Source: Loxodes magnus (lineage: Eukaryota > Ciliophora > Karyorelictea > Loxodida > Loxodidae). Taken from it: a stretch of 64,000 bases of DNA. This document shows, one piece after another, positions 48,970 to 60,691 of the stretch; position 1 is the first letter of the stretch, and each line of letters opens with the position of its first letter. Made by a program: the position numbers and the translations under genes. The stretch covers positions 372,001 through 436,000 of the forward strand of contig CAMPDV010000207.1 in assembly GCA_946699065.1 (NCBI GenBank), read 5' to 3'. The notes beneath the pieces were generated by a model. The model did no database searches, was not told the DNA's origin, and saw nothing but the letters and a program-made list of their open reading frames with translations.

Positions 48970-50195
48970 ATTTAAATAAAAGATGCAACATTTTTATATA
49001 AAAATTAAAATTAAAAAAGGATAGAAGATAAAATTAAAATTAAGAATAAATATTGAAAATATTAAATAATTAATCTTGAGAAATTTTAATGCAATTACTT
49101 AGGATTCTATTGCAAAAGGATGAGAAATAATGATAAAAAAGATTTATAAATTAGAAAAATAAAAGGTAATTGAAATGAATTAAAGAAACTTAAAATTTTA
49201 AATAAAATTGGAGATCATTTAGAAAGGAATTTAAATACTTCCAAGCACACCCAAAAGCCTTATATATATTATTCCTATATAAAGGAAAATATTAAAATAA
49301 AAAATAAGAATAAGATAGAAATGAAAAATATTAAAAGCTTAAAAATTATAAATAAAATTTAAAATAAGTTAAATTAATTTTTTGATTAATAAAAATTAAT
49401 GATATAACTAGAGAAGGTTTACTTAGTATTAGAGTTAATTTAATTATAATTTTAAAGTTAATTAAATAATAAAATAAAATACTACTAAAAAAGTATTAAA
49501 TATTAATATATATAAGTTACATTTCATAAAATATATTAAAACTAAGCTTTATATAATTAAAATAATTTACAAATATATTTTATATTTTGTTGGTAGAATC
49601 ATTGATATCTAAAATTTAAATGAAATAAATCGTTAATTGCTTTTATTTTAATTTATTATTCTTTTTTTTAATTATATTATAAAATCAAAGAAATGAAAAT
49701 ACTATAAATTCATATATAAGAAAGTATAATTGCCTTAAAGATCAAATTTTATAACATTTTTTCTTATTATTATTTAAAAAACTTAGATTTGCTTATAAAT
49801 TTCTTTGAAAAGGAAAATAAAAAGTATTTTTTAGTATAGTGACATCTAATTAATTAAAATGTTTATAAAATCTAATTTATCATAGCTTTAGTAAAAAATA
49901 AATGAAGAAAATTATTTTAAATATAAAATTATAAAATTTAAAAATCCATTAAGTAATTAATTAATCTATATTTTAATAAAACAATAGAAAAAGTACCTAT
50001 TAAAAGCAAAGTTCTAACTTAGAATATTTTTGCTTACGTATAAGCAAGAAATAATTAGTATATATAAACTTAAAATTCAATCCAATATTCTTCTGAAGGA
50101 TCTTTAAGAAAGTCATGATCCTATTGATAATTCCTATTTTATATATAGAAAATATAAGATATTTTAGTAAATTTTTAAATGTATATACTAATCAA
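48970..50195. other. AT-rich stretch; nothing recognised
   Basis: A/T-dominated sequence with chance-open frames but no motif, paralog or structure that could be supported. Confidence 0.5.
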
Positions 50196-50199
50196 GTAT

Positions 50200-50545
50200 A
50201 AGGAATTGACTATTTTTAAAAAACGTGAATTATAACTTTTAACACTTTATACTATATGATCAAGGTTATATAAACACATTTCAAGGTCTTAATTGGAGTA
50301 TTTATATTATAAATAAAAATATTTCACAAAAAGCTAGTATCAAGAAGACTTGAGTTATTAGAAATGGAGATTAGAAAAAAGGATGAATAAAAGATAAGAA
50401 GAAATCAATCGATGAAGAGATCAAAAAAATATATACAAAAAATTTAAAAAGCATTTACTATCGTCAATAATTGAAAGAAGCAATTCTTTCAATTAAAGAC
50501 GTCTAAAAACTTTTTAGTTAAAAATTAATTAATTAATATTATTTT
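50200..50545 (+). pseudogene. LINE 3'-end fragment
   Basis: A translation near 50253-50310 gives LYDQGYINTFQGLNWSI, matching LILYDQEYQTHFQGLNWSI of the full LINE. The last codons, the perfect 11-bp 3' hairpin (50467-50495) and the tail AAAAACTTTTTAGTT plus TTAA units follow. Severely 5' truncated. Confidence 0.75.
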
Positions 50546-51012
50546 AGCAATCTTCAAAATTATTTAATGAAAAGAAATTTTAGTTTAATTTTTAGTTAAA
50601 GATTAAGTAATATATTATAAATCTGAGTACTTTATATCTTAAATATATTTCAAAATTATTTCAATTTAATAAAGTTAAATTTAAGTCTTAACTTTACCTA
50701 TATATAGAAATAAACCTTTTTAGTACATTTTCAATCAGTAATTAAGATACAAGTGCTTTAAAATTTTTCTTACTAAGAATAAGAAGTGGTGTTATAGTAA
50801 ATCAAATAATGATAGAACTTTTAATCAAAAAATAAAGCATAAGTTCTTTTTTAATTTACTTAATTACTGAAAATAAATATTATAACCAAATTTATAATCT
50901 AACTTATTTTTTTCAATATGAAAATTAAAAAAAACTAAATTTACATTTATTTTAAATAAATCTGACTAACAAAATAAAAATAACATTATTCATAGTAGAA
51001 AGAAAATCCTTA

Positions 51013-51251
51013 TAATTGAAAAGATGGCGAGAGCTGAGAATGACCTTCGTGACAACACTTTCTGGTTTTATGGCTAGGAACAAGTTCCTTTCCTGTCGCT
51101 GAGAAAGTCCCTGGTCAGAGTCATTTTCTGAAGGGAATGCTGTCTTTGAGATTATCCGCTCATGATAGGGGCTTGAAGCCTGGCTGTTCATAGCGATGGA
51201 GCTCCCTAGCAGCTGTGCCTGGAGCACAACAGGATATCCCCGTTATTCCAT
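51013..51251 (-). CDS. Possible protein fragment within the GC-rich island
   Basis: From ATG 51249-51251 the minus strand reads MEQRGYPVVLQAQLLGSSIA, then PYHERIISKTAFPSENDSDQ, GLSQRQERNLFLAIKPESVV and TKVILSSRHL without a TGA. It uses a wide range of codons and protein-like composition, unlike its neighbours. The frame extends upstream of this ATG as well. The strand is opposite to the LINE tail, which argues against a simple retrocopied mRNA. Either a real foreign coding fragment or a fortuitous frame in a structured RNA element; no family recognised. Confidence 0.3.
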
Positions 51252-51335
51252 AAAAAGAGAGCGTCGGATCGTGCAATCAGAAAGGAGTTTCCGGTCCAAA
51301 AACTTTTTAGTTGAAATTAATTAATTAAAGAAATA
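51013..51335 (+). mobile_element. GC-rich island ending in the LINE 3' tail (SINE-like or chimeric retrocopy)
   Basis: About 280 bp of roughly balanced base composition in DNA that is otherwise overwhelmingly A+T. Its 3' border is AAAAACTTTTTAGTTGAAAT plus TTAA units, the same tail as the LINE fragment 750 bp upstream. Sharing a LINE tail is typical of SINEs mobilised by that LINE. It contains GGCTTGAAGCC (8 of 11 positions like a pol III B box, about 51168) but no convincing A box at the usual distance. Origin of the body is unknown. Confidence 0.5.
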
Positions 51336-51921
51336 TCATTATTATTATTTTTATCATTTATTACTAAGAGAATTCACAATCATAGTAAATTATATTTTGT
51401 GACTTATGTGCACATTTTTTTGTAAATGTTCCCTAAGAGGAGATTTTACTCTGTTTAAATTAAATTTACTCACTAATAACCTGTTATTCGCGACTACCTT
51501 TGTGATTGAATCAACAAATTATTAGTCTTTGATTATTGTCATATTTATTTTCACTAAATTTCATATCTCTTTTTCATGGTATTTTATTTTTTAATAATAA
51601 AATTAACTATGAATTAAAAGGTAAAATATATACACAGTTATAGCTTGTTATCTTAAAAATTATAGTTAAAATGAATACTGAGATTGTATTATCGCTTAAA
51701 TTATCTTTTAAGTGTTTTATATTACTCGTTTTTAAATATAATCTTCCATCTCTTAAATAAGAAGAAATATAATATAACAGTTAAAAACATTTATTTTGAT
51801 TACATTAATCTATAATTCTTATTTGCAAATTATATTATAATTAAATCTAAACTATTTAAATACATGCAAATTATTTTAATTTATTTAAATACCAATCATT
51901 TTCCTTTAATTATAAAAATAA

Positions 51922-52856
51922 ATGTCTTAGTAAGAAAAATAACTTATTAAGATTTTATTTCTAAGATAACTTTTAAAGAAAGCTCAAAAATTTAATGGAA
52001 ACTATTAATTTGATAAATTCGGAATAGGAATAACCAAATATGAACTCTGCTCTAATTTTAAAGATTCCAGAAGCTTCACACTTATTTCTACTATACAATA
52101 GAATTCAAACAATAAAATTACTTACTAAACTAGGTATAATAATTTCTAAAATGAAACTATAAGTGTTTCTACTGATAACTTATCTTCATACATAGAATAA
52201 ATTTATAATAATACTCTACTAATTTCAGGTGGTAATAAAGAAGATGAAAGAAGATTTATTATTCATAATTTAAATAATAAAACTTTAGAATTTTAAATGC
52301 AAGAAGGAAGATAATTTCATAGAACTAATTTTGATAAATAGAATTTCATTTTATAATTTCAGGATAACAATTTAAAAACAATCAGCGAATAAATTTGTAG
52401 GAATGTGAAATTTTTAATTTGAGAAATAATAATTTTAAGTAAATAAATTATATAGAAATATCTGTTTGCTTATTTGGATGTGATTAAACTACTTCTTAAA
52501 TTTATGTATTTGGTGGATTTTAGCTCTCTTAAGCGTTTAATACAATTTAGATATATGACAAAAATAAAAATACTTTAGAAAAAAGTTTAGTATAATTAGA
52601 TAAGAAAGCCACTGCTTCAGCTATTTATATACCTAAAATGATGTAATTTCTAATCTATAATAATGGATGCTACAGACTTGATACATAATTATTTGATTTT
52701 AAAAAGATCGTTAATTTTAACGAATAATTTCCAGTATAAAGCATTAATTCTTGTCGACCAGTTTTAAGTAGAAATACTGTCTTTCAATTTGATAGAAAAG
52801 GTGACTTATTTAGCTATGATTTGAACAAAAAAGGACGGAGAAAAGTTGAAGTTTGA
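51922..52856 (+). pseudogene. Kelch-like family F1, frameshifted copy
   Basis: ATG 51922, MSQQEKQLIKILFLR; ISGG and FGG blocks are present, and it ends KGRRKVEV-TGA (52854-52856). The terminal Trp is Arg (CGG from TGG). Length 935 bp is not a multiple of three; frame breaks occur near 52505-52600. Its upstream CGTGT pair is no longer recognisable (CATGC...), consistent with decay of both promoter and gene. Confidence 0.8.
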
Positions 52857-52859
52857 TAA

Positions 52860-53480
52860 AGTAAAATTTATATAAATATTTAAGTTAAATAAATGTATAT
52901 TAAAAAATATGTAAATAATGATAATTTCATTAATTAAATAACATAATATCTTTATGTCTATTTTAATATTTTAACTTTATACTTAATAAATTATAAAAAG
53001 GTAAAATTCTTTGCTATTTTTAATAAAATTTTAGTTTTACTAAAGGATTTAAATTTGAATCTATATTTAAAGGAATAAATTTAAAATAAATAAATTTTTA
53101 TTTTAAATAAGTAGAGAATATATGAAAAGGACTTTAAAAGCTCCAAGAAAGAAATAAGAACGTTAATAGCAATTTTTTTTTAATTTTTTTGTAATTTTTT
53201 TAAAAATATTTAGAAAGAAACTTATTTTTTACTTTTTTTAATATTTTTCATTATAAATTTAAAAAGTTACATTTATTATTAAAAGTTAATAAATTGAAGT
53301 ATTTAGAAAAATTAAATGTAGATGTATTTTTTTTATATAAAAGAGTAATAATAATCATTAATCATTAAGATATCTTTTCACTCTTCAACTTTAAATATAC
53401 GAAATCTTCGTTCCTATATGTTCTTTCTTTACTTTCATTTTTTCCTTTACTTATCTCCTTTTTATATTAAAAGTTAAGAA
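52860..53480. other. AT-rich 3' flank; nothing recognised
   Basis: Resembles other F1 3' flanks at its start, then low-complexity A/T sequence. Confidence 0.5.
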
Positions 53481-53492
53481 TTTTTTTTTTCT

Positions 53493-54395
53493 TCAAATTA
53501 TCCTATTTTCCGATGAAAAGAGTTCCGTCGCCTTTTCTTTCAATTCCTAGAAGTTAATGTTTTGCCAGATGTTACTTCTTATTCTTTTTTATCTTGGACA
53601 TTTCCGTAACAAATGTTAAGTGCTCTTGTAAATATGCCATATTTTTCTCACTTTAGGAAATGTATTTTCTTTTTTCTCTATTTCCATTGGAGTTCCTTAT
53701 AAAGGCTTCTGGATATTTTCTTCTATTAATTTTAGTTTTGAATTTCATTATACTCAATTTTTATCGTCTTACATTCTCAATATTAAATTATCATTATCTA
53801 ATTCTGTCATTCGATCATAGACTCCGGCTTTAGCTCTTAGGTCTACCATATGTACTTCATCATCTGAGTGCTCATTGAAGTTCTGATTTATTTCAAATAT
53901 ATCTTCCTTCTATGAGTTTAAATCCTCAAAGAATTTTTTTTATTATTTTTATAAGTTGATATATTAACTATATAATCTATTAAAAACTAGTTTGTTCTAT
54001 TTTAATATTATCTAAATCAAAAATATCAGGATCTATATTTAATTATCGTACTTTGTCTTCTTTATTTATTTTTTATTTATTAATTTCAGAGATTAATTTG
54101 AGTGATCTCTTTTTTCATTTTTTAGTAGAGGCATTGAGAACTATGTAACTTCTCTGTTCGGAATTTTTATTCAGCTCCTATCTGTTCGTTGAAAAAAGAA
54201 AATTAACTTTACATGTTTTTATTGAGGATGATTTTTCTTGGTTTTATAAGTTTTCTTCCTACTGGCTATTTGTTGCTATTAAAAAGACTGGGTTAGTTGA
54301 AGCTGAGACATGGAGGAGAAAGACGTTTCTGATCTTCTCTCCTGCTTTGAAGAAGTGGCAAAAAGACCTTCCTGAAATAAGCAGCCATTTGATAT
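53493..54395 (-). pseudogene. Gag-like ORF with both knuckle Cys of the first pair lost
   Basis: Minus-strand frames: an N-terminal part with CKVNFLFSTNRQELNKNSEQ and KKWKKRSLKLISEINKQKI, coiled coil near 53.95 kb. After a shift it reads EDIFEINQNFNEHSDDEVHM, then linker GTPMEIEKKEN and WHIYKSTQHLLRKC. The last aligns residue for residue with CYYCKSKWHLWKNC at 63 kb, with Cys1 to Trp and Cys2 to Tyr. INQNFNE recurs in the 7922 copy. It is GC-richer at its 5' end (54.2-54.4 kb). Confidence 0.5.
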
Positions 54396-54489
54396 AATAA
54401 AAGAGTAGCATAATTTAAATTTTTGAATATAATTATATTTTATTAATTTTTAACATTTATTTATAGTTATTTTGCTAAAATCCACTAAA

Positions 54490-55130
54490 GTTTGTAATTA
54501 ACTTATTATCTTAAATTTTACAGCATTTATTACATATTACAAAATAAATATCTTGGGAATTTTCTTTTTAAATAAATTTGTAAATAGTATTAGGTTTATA
54601 TTATATACATGAGAAAAATTCATCCATAGAGATTTGAAGAGTAGCTATATTTTATTAATATTTAGATTGTGATCTAAGATTACTGATTTTGTTATCGAGA
54701 ATAAGAACTGAATTCAAGAATATAGAATCAAAGAAATAATTTTAAATATCATTTGAATGGCTCCTGAATATAGAGTTAAAGACCAAAATAATGCAAATAA
54801 TCTGACATATTTGCTTTAAGTGTTTTATTTTGGGAGTGGCAGCTTGATAAGTGTCATTCCAAGAAGTAGAGGATTAGTTCACAAAAGACGGTGAGCTAAG
54901 AATAGACAAAGAAAATTCTAGAGGATTGTGGATTATCCTCAAAACTATAAGTAAATAATATAGGAATTCTGGCTATAAATTCCAGTTGAAAGGATAAATC
55001 TGTTAGCTATATAAAGATTTTATAAAGCAGCTTATAGAAATAATAAATTAAATAAAAAAAGGTTGCACCAACTATTGAAAACACCAATTCCTAAATGGAT
55101 AACTTAAATTTTCAAAAAGAAGAAAATAAA
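54490..55130 (+). pseudogene. Protein kinase C-lobe relic, second copy
   Basis: IHRDLKSSYILL with KITDFVI (DFG degenerate) and WMAPEYRVKDQNNANN (WMAPE complete, W encoded TGA), ending TPIPKWIT. It shares the block A context with 1200-1860 and has different lesions, so the two copies decayed separately after duplication. Confidence 0.7.
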
Positions 55131-55276
55131 TCAGCAACTTAAGTTTTAATCAAGCAACTAATACAATCCATAATATGAGAGAAAAAAAATCTACAATATA
55201 AAATCCTCAATAATATAGTTGATAAACAATCTTTTGGTGATCTAAATCATTTATATTTTTAAATTAGTTTGCTATT

Positions 55277-56060
55277 ATGAAGAATGAAATAAACTAATTT
55301 AAGATAGAGAAAACTAGAAATTGTTTTGCTATAAATACATGAATTAATTAAGAACCTTTGCTTGCTTTCTTGTAAGTTATTGAAATGATCAAAAGAAAAT
55401 ATAAATATCTTCCAAATTTACTGTAGGAGTTAAAGGAAATGGATTTGCTTAAGCAAAAGAAAGTGAATATAGTAATGGAAGATATGCAGGAGCTATGAGA
55501 AAGATATTCATGAAAATTTATACAAAAAAGAAGAATTATTAGAAAATATTCTTTAACCTTAGTCTCAAATGATTCAAAATTTACGCGTATAAAAGTTAGA
55601 TTAAATTTGTATTTTTAATAAATGGCAGTATTTTAAGAGAATGCTTTTTATGATTTCGAATAACTAATAAATTATGAAACAAATTGTCTTCACTAAATTG
55701 GCAAATATCCTAATTTCTAACTTATTTTAAGTAAAGAAATGATATAAGCAAATCAATAGGATAATATAATATAATATAATTTATTTGATTACGAAATAGG
55801 GATAAAAATATGTAAAAGCTTCGAATAATTAATAAATTTTAAATTTAATAATAAATTATTACAAAAATAACATAACAGACGTTCGATAGGGCTTCTTTAC
55901 CACCTCTTCCTAAGACAAAAGAAGAGAGGAAGCAAGAAACCACTTCTTTAATACTCACTTCTTAACTTAAATCAGTCCAACCTTCTAACTAGCAAAAACT
56001 TAACCCTAATCTTAGACTTAAACAACTCTCATACGGACATAGGCAGAAATAAAGCTTAAA
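55277..56060 (+). CDS. Hypothetical protein in the extra segment of block A
   Basis: One frame from ATG 55277 passes 55622 in the same phase: MKNEINQFKIEKTRNCFAIN, LQELKEMDLLKQKKVNIVM, LWERYSWKFIQKRRI, then MAVFQENAFYDFEQLINYE, GKYPNFQLILSKEMIQANQ and SIGLLYHLFLRQKKRGSKK. TGA is Trp in INTW, ELW and RYSW. The 3' part (55870-56050) is GC-richer. No stop is met before 56.4 kb, so the end is arbitrary. No family or paralog recognised. The segment is absent from block A copy 1, so it was inserted here or deleted there. Confidence 0.4.
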
Positions 56061-56369
56061 TTAATATAAATATTAGTTATATTAATTTTTAATTTATGAT
56101 TTCCTTTTTTATATAGAATTATTAATACTCAATGAAGATATATTAGATATTTTTATTTTTAAGAAAGCCTGATCACATATAAATATAGTGTTTAAATATT
56201 TTCATTTTTAATATTTAAAAAGTTTAGAATTAAGTATAAATACTTAAAAATGGAATATGTACTTTATTTTAATAAAAAATAGATAAGTTATTAATTAAAT
56301 ATTTTTAATTAATCTAATTTTTCTTAATTTAATAAAAAATATTGAAAAGAGGAAAAATTACTTTAAAAT

Positions 56370-57135
56370 TGAAAGGATTTCTTGCTCACAAAAAGTAGGA
56401 GTAAGCAATGTTCTAGAATGTCTAAGACTTGATAAAAAACAGACAAGATGGTTGCTCATACAATTGAATCTCCTGTTTCTGAAGAAAAACTAGAAATAGG
56501 CAAAAATATATTACTACAAGAATTATCGGAATTCCTTACCATAGAGCAGATAAACTAAGATTAGCTAGTCAAAGTGGTGCTGAATCTCCAGGAAGATATT
56601 ATAAACCTGAAAAAGATTAAAAAACACTAATGGAAACCTAAACATCTAAGAAAAAATATAATCAAGAATCGTGTCTCAAAAGAGAATTAAACACCTTTTG
56701 ATGCATATTTAAAGATTAGAGTAGTTAAACTTTGATCTATTAAAAAAAGCATCAAGAACTAGATAAATAAAAGAATTCGTGAAAAAATAATATAGATTTT
56801 AACATAAAATCGAACAAATAGATTAAAGAAATAACTCATTATTAGTAGAAAAAAAGATTAAATTAGAGAATATTATTGCCCCTTAATAACGGAAAAAAAT
56901 TAGTAAGGCAACAAAGATGAAGTGCTACTTCTGTAGAAGTGAAAAATATTTCTATCCAAAATGTTAGCTATTTATAAAAGAATAAGGGCTGACTGAGAAG
57001 AAAGAAACTAATTAGAAAGAGGCAATTACAATAATATATAAAGATATTTTGTACATAAGAGGAAATTATATAAAAAATGATTATATAATCCAGAAATAAA
57101 ATTGTTAAGAAGATCGATGTTGTAATTGATTGATC
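56370..57135 (+). pseudogene. Gag-like knuckle ORF, decayed copy of 2251-3021
   Basis: Matches the first-copy ORF along its length, with multiple indels. The knuckle is still readable as CYFCRSEKYFYPKC (His to Tyr). Frame is broken at several points. Confidence 0.65.
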
Positions 57136-57139
57136 CTGA

Positions 57140-58510
57140 TCACGCAGAAGAATCGGCTTCTCTGGTTGGCTTGAAAATCCCAGAAAATGAATAAGCTTAT
57201 TTTTATTTAGTTTAGTTATAAATAAATGTAAGAAGATAAAATAATAAAGTTACATGTAAATATAATTAATAAATATTTAAATTAAATTAAAATTTAAAAT
57301 TATTGATATTTTATTAATTGGTTAATTACAACTAATTTAAAATTAAAATAATTTAAAATTTTTAATTTAGTCAGAACTATTTTTAATTATTTGAATAAAC
57401 CTTTCAATAAAAATTAATTTATAAATTTTTATTTAACATTAAATGTAAAAATTTTCGATAAACATTTTTTACCTTAATTAATACTAAATTATAAATAGTT
57501 TTAATCATGAAATTATATATATGAAAAGTTCTAAATGATTACTTATATTATTTTTGAATGAACAGAAGCAATTTTTTTAGTTGTGAGAAATAGTTAAGAG
57601 ATAGTAACATTAAGATATATTATCATTTTTACATATTTATACATATTTATACAAAGATCGAATTTGTTTTATCTATTATAATAACTCAAAAAAGAGGGAT
57701 TAAAATTAGTTTAAATTAAGTAATTAAAAAAATTCGTTAAGGGTTCTAACATGTAAGTTGTTGAATAATAGGTTAATTTTTAATTTTAGTTTAGTGATAT
57801 CAATTCTTCGCTAGGTATATTTAAAAAATAATCAATATACATAATTGATTCTCATAAAGAAAATGGACTAGATAAATAAAAAATTTGATTAATAAATTAA
57901 AAAATTTCTATATTTTAAAATTTAAATAAAGGTATAATTAATTAATATAAGGTGAATAAATACTCCATAAAACAGAAGTAGAATAATAAAGCAAGCTTGA
58001 AAAAATAAAATATTTATTTTAAATCTTTAAAAAATAATATGTTAACATAATCAATAATAAAAAACTATTAATATAAAAATCGTGATTATAATCAATACTT
58101 TTAAAATTTTATTTAATTTAAGGAATAATTTAGTTAAAAGATAAAATTTATAGAAAATATATTTTTTACAAAGCAATATTAATATTAAATTACATAAAAA
58201 AACTATTTTAAAAAATCTGACGCAATAATAAATTAAAAATAGAAATGATAAAATACCTTTCTTAAAATTTTCAATTATTAACTTACTTTTTTATTAAAAA
58301 TTTGAAACTTAATTAAATGAATCATTTAATTAACTTCTACCTACTAAAAAGTATATAAAGCATATTCTTTAAATTTTAATTAGTGAAATTAACAAATCAA
58401 TCTATATTTTTTAATTGAAAAATTGCAAAGTAAAGAAAGTGTAAAATATTAAAATTATTAAATTATTCGTTATCTTTGAATTCATTAAAGGCTGAAATAA
58501 TTATTATTTT
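57140..58510. other. AT-rich spacer of block A; no gene seen
   Basis: Counterpart of 3022-4516; nothing else recognised. Confidence 0.55.
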
Positions 58511-58515
58511 TAATT

Positions 58516-59646
58516 TCAATTTATTATAAATTTTTTAATCAAATTTCTTCTGACGTAAAAATTTTGAATCTAAAGAGTGTTTAAATTTAGTTCAATTATA
58601 ATAAGAAAAATTAATTCTTAATTAAAGGTAAAATTTAAGCTGAAATAAATATTTAATAGTAATAATTTTAAATTCAATTTAAATTCAATTAATTTTTTAT
58701 TCCCCATTTAAGGTGAATGTTTGAACCACACTCCTTTTTTTATTTCGTAAATAAAAAGATTACAAATATGATTAAACTGATATACGAAACTTTATTACTA
58801 ATAAGGATTTGCTACTAAGCAATAATCATTTCCTTCAAAAATTTTTCCATGCTTATAACATTTTTCTTTTACTATATCAAAAATTTAAGTTTCTAAAAAT
58901 TTATTCCAGTTATTATAAACTAAAATAGATTGCTTGTTTGGTAAATCAGAAGTCATAGTAGTAGCATTTGCAGGCAAAAATTCACTCACCTTTTCTCATC
59001 TATTGTTTTTTACTTGTAATTTTCTTATTTTATTTTGATATTTTTCTTAAGAATTAACTCCTCCAAAAACATAGACATAAGGCGGTTTTATATTAGCTCC
59101 AAATCCTCATAAATAATTATCACACTGGAACATATCTTGAATTTAAGTTACACTTTATCGTTATTTAAGATTAAGAACTTCACAAGAATTTGTCCTTAAG
59201 CCACTAAGGAAAAACATTTAATTTTAGTCAAAAGCAACTCCATGTAGTCCCCTTTCAAATTTCATTTAACTTTCTTCACAATTCTATAAGTTATAAAAGG
59301 TCAGCCTTTATGATTACTCTCCACCAGAAATTATCAAGTTATTTTCATTTAATTGTGATACTCGTGTAAAATTATAACTAAGAGATTATATTTCTTTTGA
59401 GGATTTATCTATTAATTTTTGCTTTATATCATACTCATATAAGATACAGGAATTATAAAGGAAAGTTTTATAAACCTTGATATGATCGTAGGCAAAGTTT
59501 GGACAGATTTCGTATTTTATGTTTCCTAATCCTATTTTTTAGAAACTATAATTTCAATTTTTTTAGTTTTATCTAAGAATTTTTCTAAGAAAAACGATCC
59601 TAACTACATTTAGTTATTTACTGGATTTGAAAACCTCTTGATCCAT
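58516..59646 (-). CDS. Kelch-like protein, subfamily F2, with extended C-terminus (376 aa)
   Basis: ATG 59644-59646 (MDQEVFKSSKQLN) to TGA 58516-58518, 1131 bp in phase. The kelch body follows 4517-5467 closely: KIGLGNIKYEICPN, SGG, FGG, NNRWEKV. Trp is TGA at QKNW, YLWGFG and NNRW, and TGG at YNNW and GVW. After GVWFKHSP the usual ending is changed and the shared stop is out of phase. Translation would run about 60 residues into low-complexity sequence. Either a lengthened protein or an early pseudogene. Confidence 0.75.
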
Positions 59647-60204
59647 TTTTATTAATAAAAATTATTTTTAATCAAAATATCAAAAAAGCATTATAATTTT
59701 TTAATTATATTATTGTATAATTTATCATATAAATAAATTAAATACTTTATTAACTTTTAATTTAAATAGTATTGTTTCATTTTTTATTTAATATTATGTT
59801 TTTTAATCATTTTCCTATATTATATTTCAGATAAAGTTATTAATATAATAATTTTTATAATTAGCATCAAATTAATTATTCTCTTTAATAAATAAAATAA
59901 ATTTTTTAATACCATTAAATAAATAAATAATAATGATTTAATTTGTAAAACATCTTTAAAAAATAAAAATATGTATTATATAATTTTTAATTTTATAACT
60001 GCTCTTATTTAATAATAAATTTAATCAATATTAATCTATATTTACATTTTAAAATCTAAATTTAAATAAATTATGCTTTTTTCTAAATTTCTGTAAATAA
60101 TAAATTAAATTTGTAATTTTTTTTCTTTAGAAGAAATTCATATAAAATGATTGAAAAATATAAATTTAAATTTTATCATCGTATAAATAAATTAAACTAT
60201 AAAA

Positions 60205-60691
60205 TTCTTGTGAACTGATAAATCTAAAATAAAGATAAAATTTAATCTAAATTCAAGATATATTATAGGATGGCAAAAAATTATGAGGATTTGGACCAGA
60301 AATAAAATTACCTTATGTCTGAGTTTTTGGAGGACTTAGCTCTTAATTATTTCTGAATAAAATAAGAAGATTTAAAATAAAAAACAACTAATGAGAAGAA
60401 ATAAGCGAAATTTTACCTGCTAAGAATACTACAATGTCTTCTGATATGTCAAGTAAGCAATCTCTTTTAGTTTATAACAACTGGAATAGTAATTTAGAAA
60501 CTTAAATTTTTGATATAGTAAAAGAAAAATGTTATTTGCATGGAAATGGTTTTCAAGGAAATGGAAATTGTCTAATAGCAAATTCTCATAAATAATAAAG
60601 TTATGTCTATCAGTTTAATAACTCTTGTAATCTTTTTATATACGAAAAAAAAGGAATATGGTCCTTAGCATTTACTTCAAAAGAAACTTGA
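60205..60691 (+). pseudogene. Kelch-like family F2, 3' half at a rearrangement junction
   Basis: Open in phase from about 60205 to TGA 60689-60691: LWGFGPEIKLPYVWVFGG, NNQWEEISE, YNNW, KGIWSLAFTSKET. Trp is TGA at LWGFG, YVW and NNQW. The first half of the gene is missing because block A joins inverted block B here. The coding part itself is undamaged, so truncation by the rearrangement appears relatively recent. Confidence 0.82.

Larger units (their letters stand above)
54490..60205 (+). repeat. Duplicated block A, second copy
   Basis: Direct copy of 1200-6020 (see there), larger by about 1 kb in 55.2-56.2 kb. Ends at about 60205, where the sequence switches to inverted block B inside an F2 gene. 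Confidence 0.85.

Noticed and set aside
1200-55130. Functional kinases
   Set aside because: Both copies lack a recognisable N-lobe, have altered DFG motifs and frameshifts.
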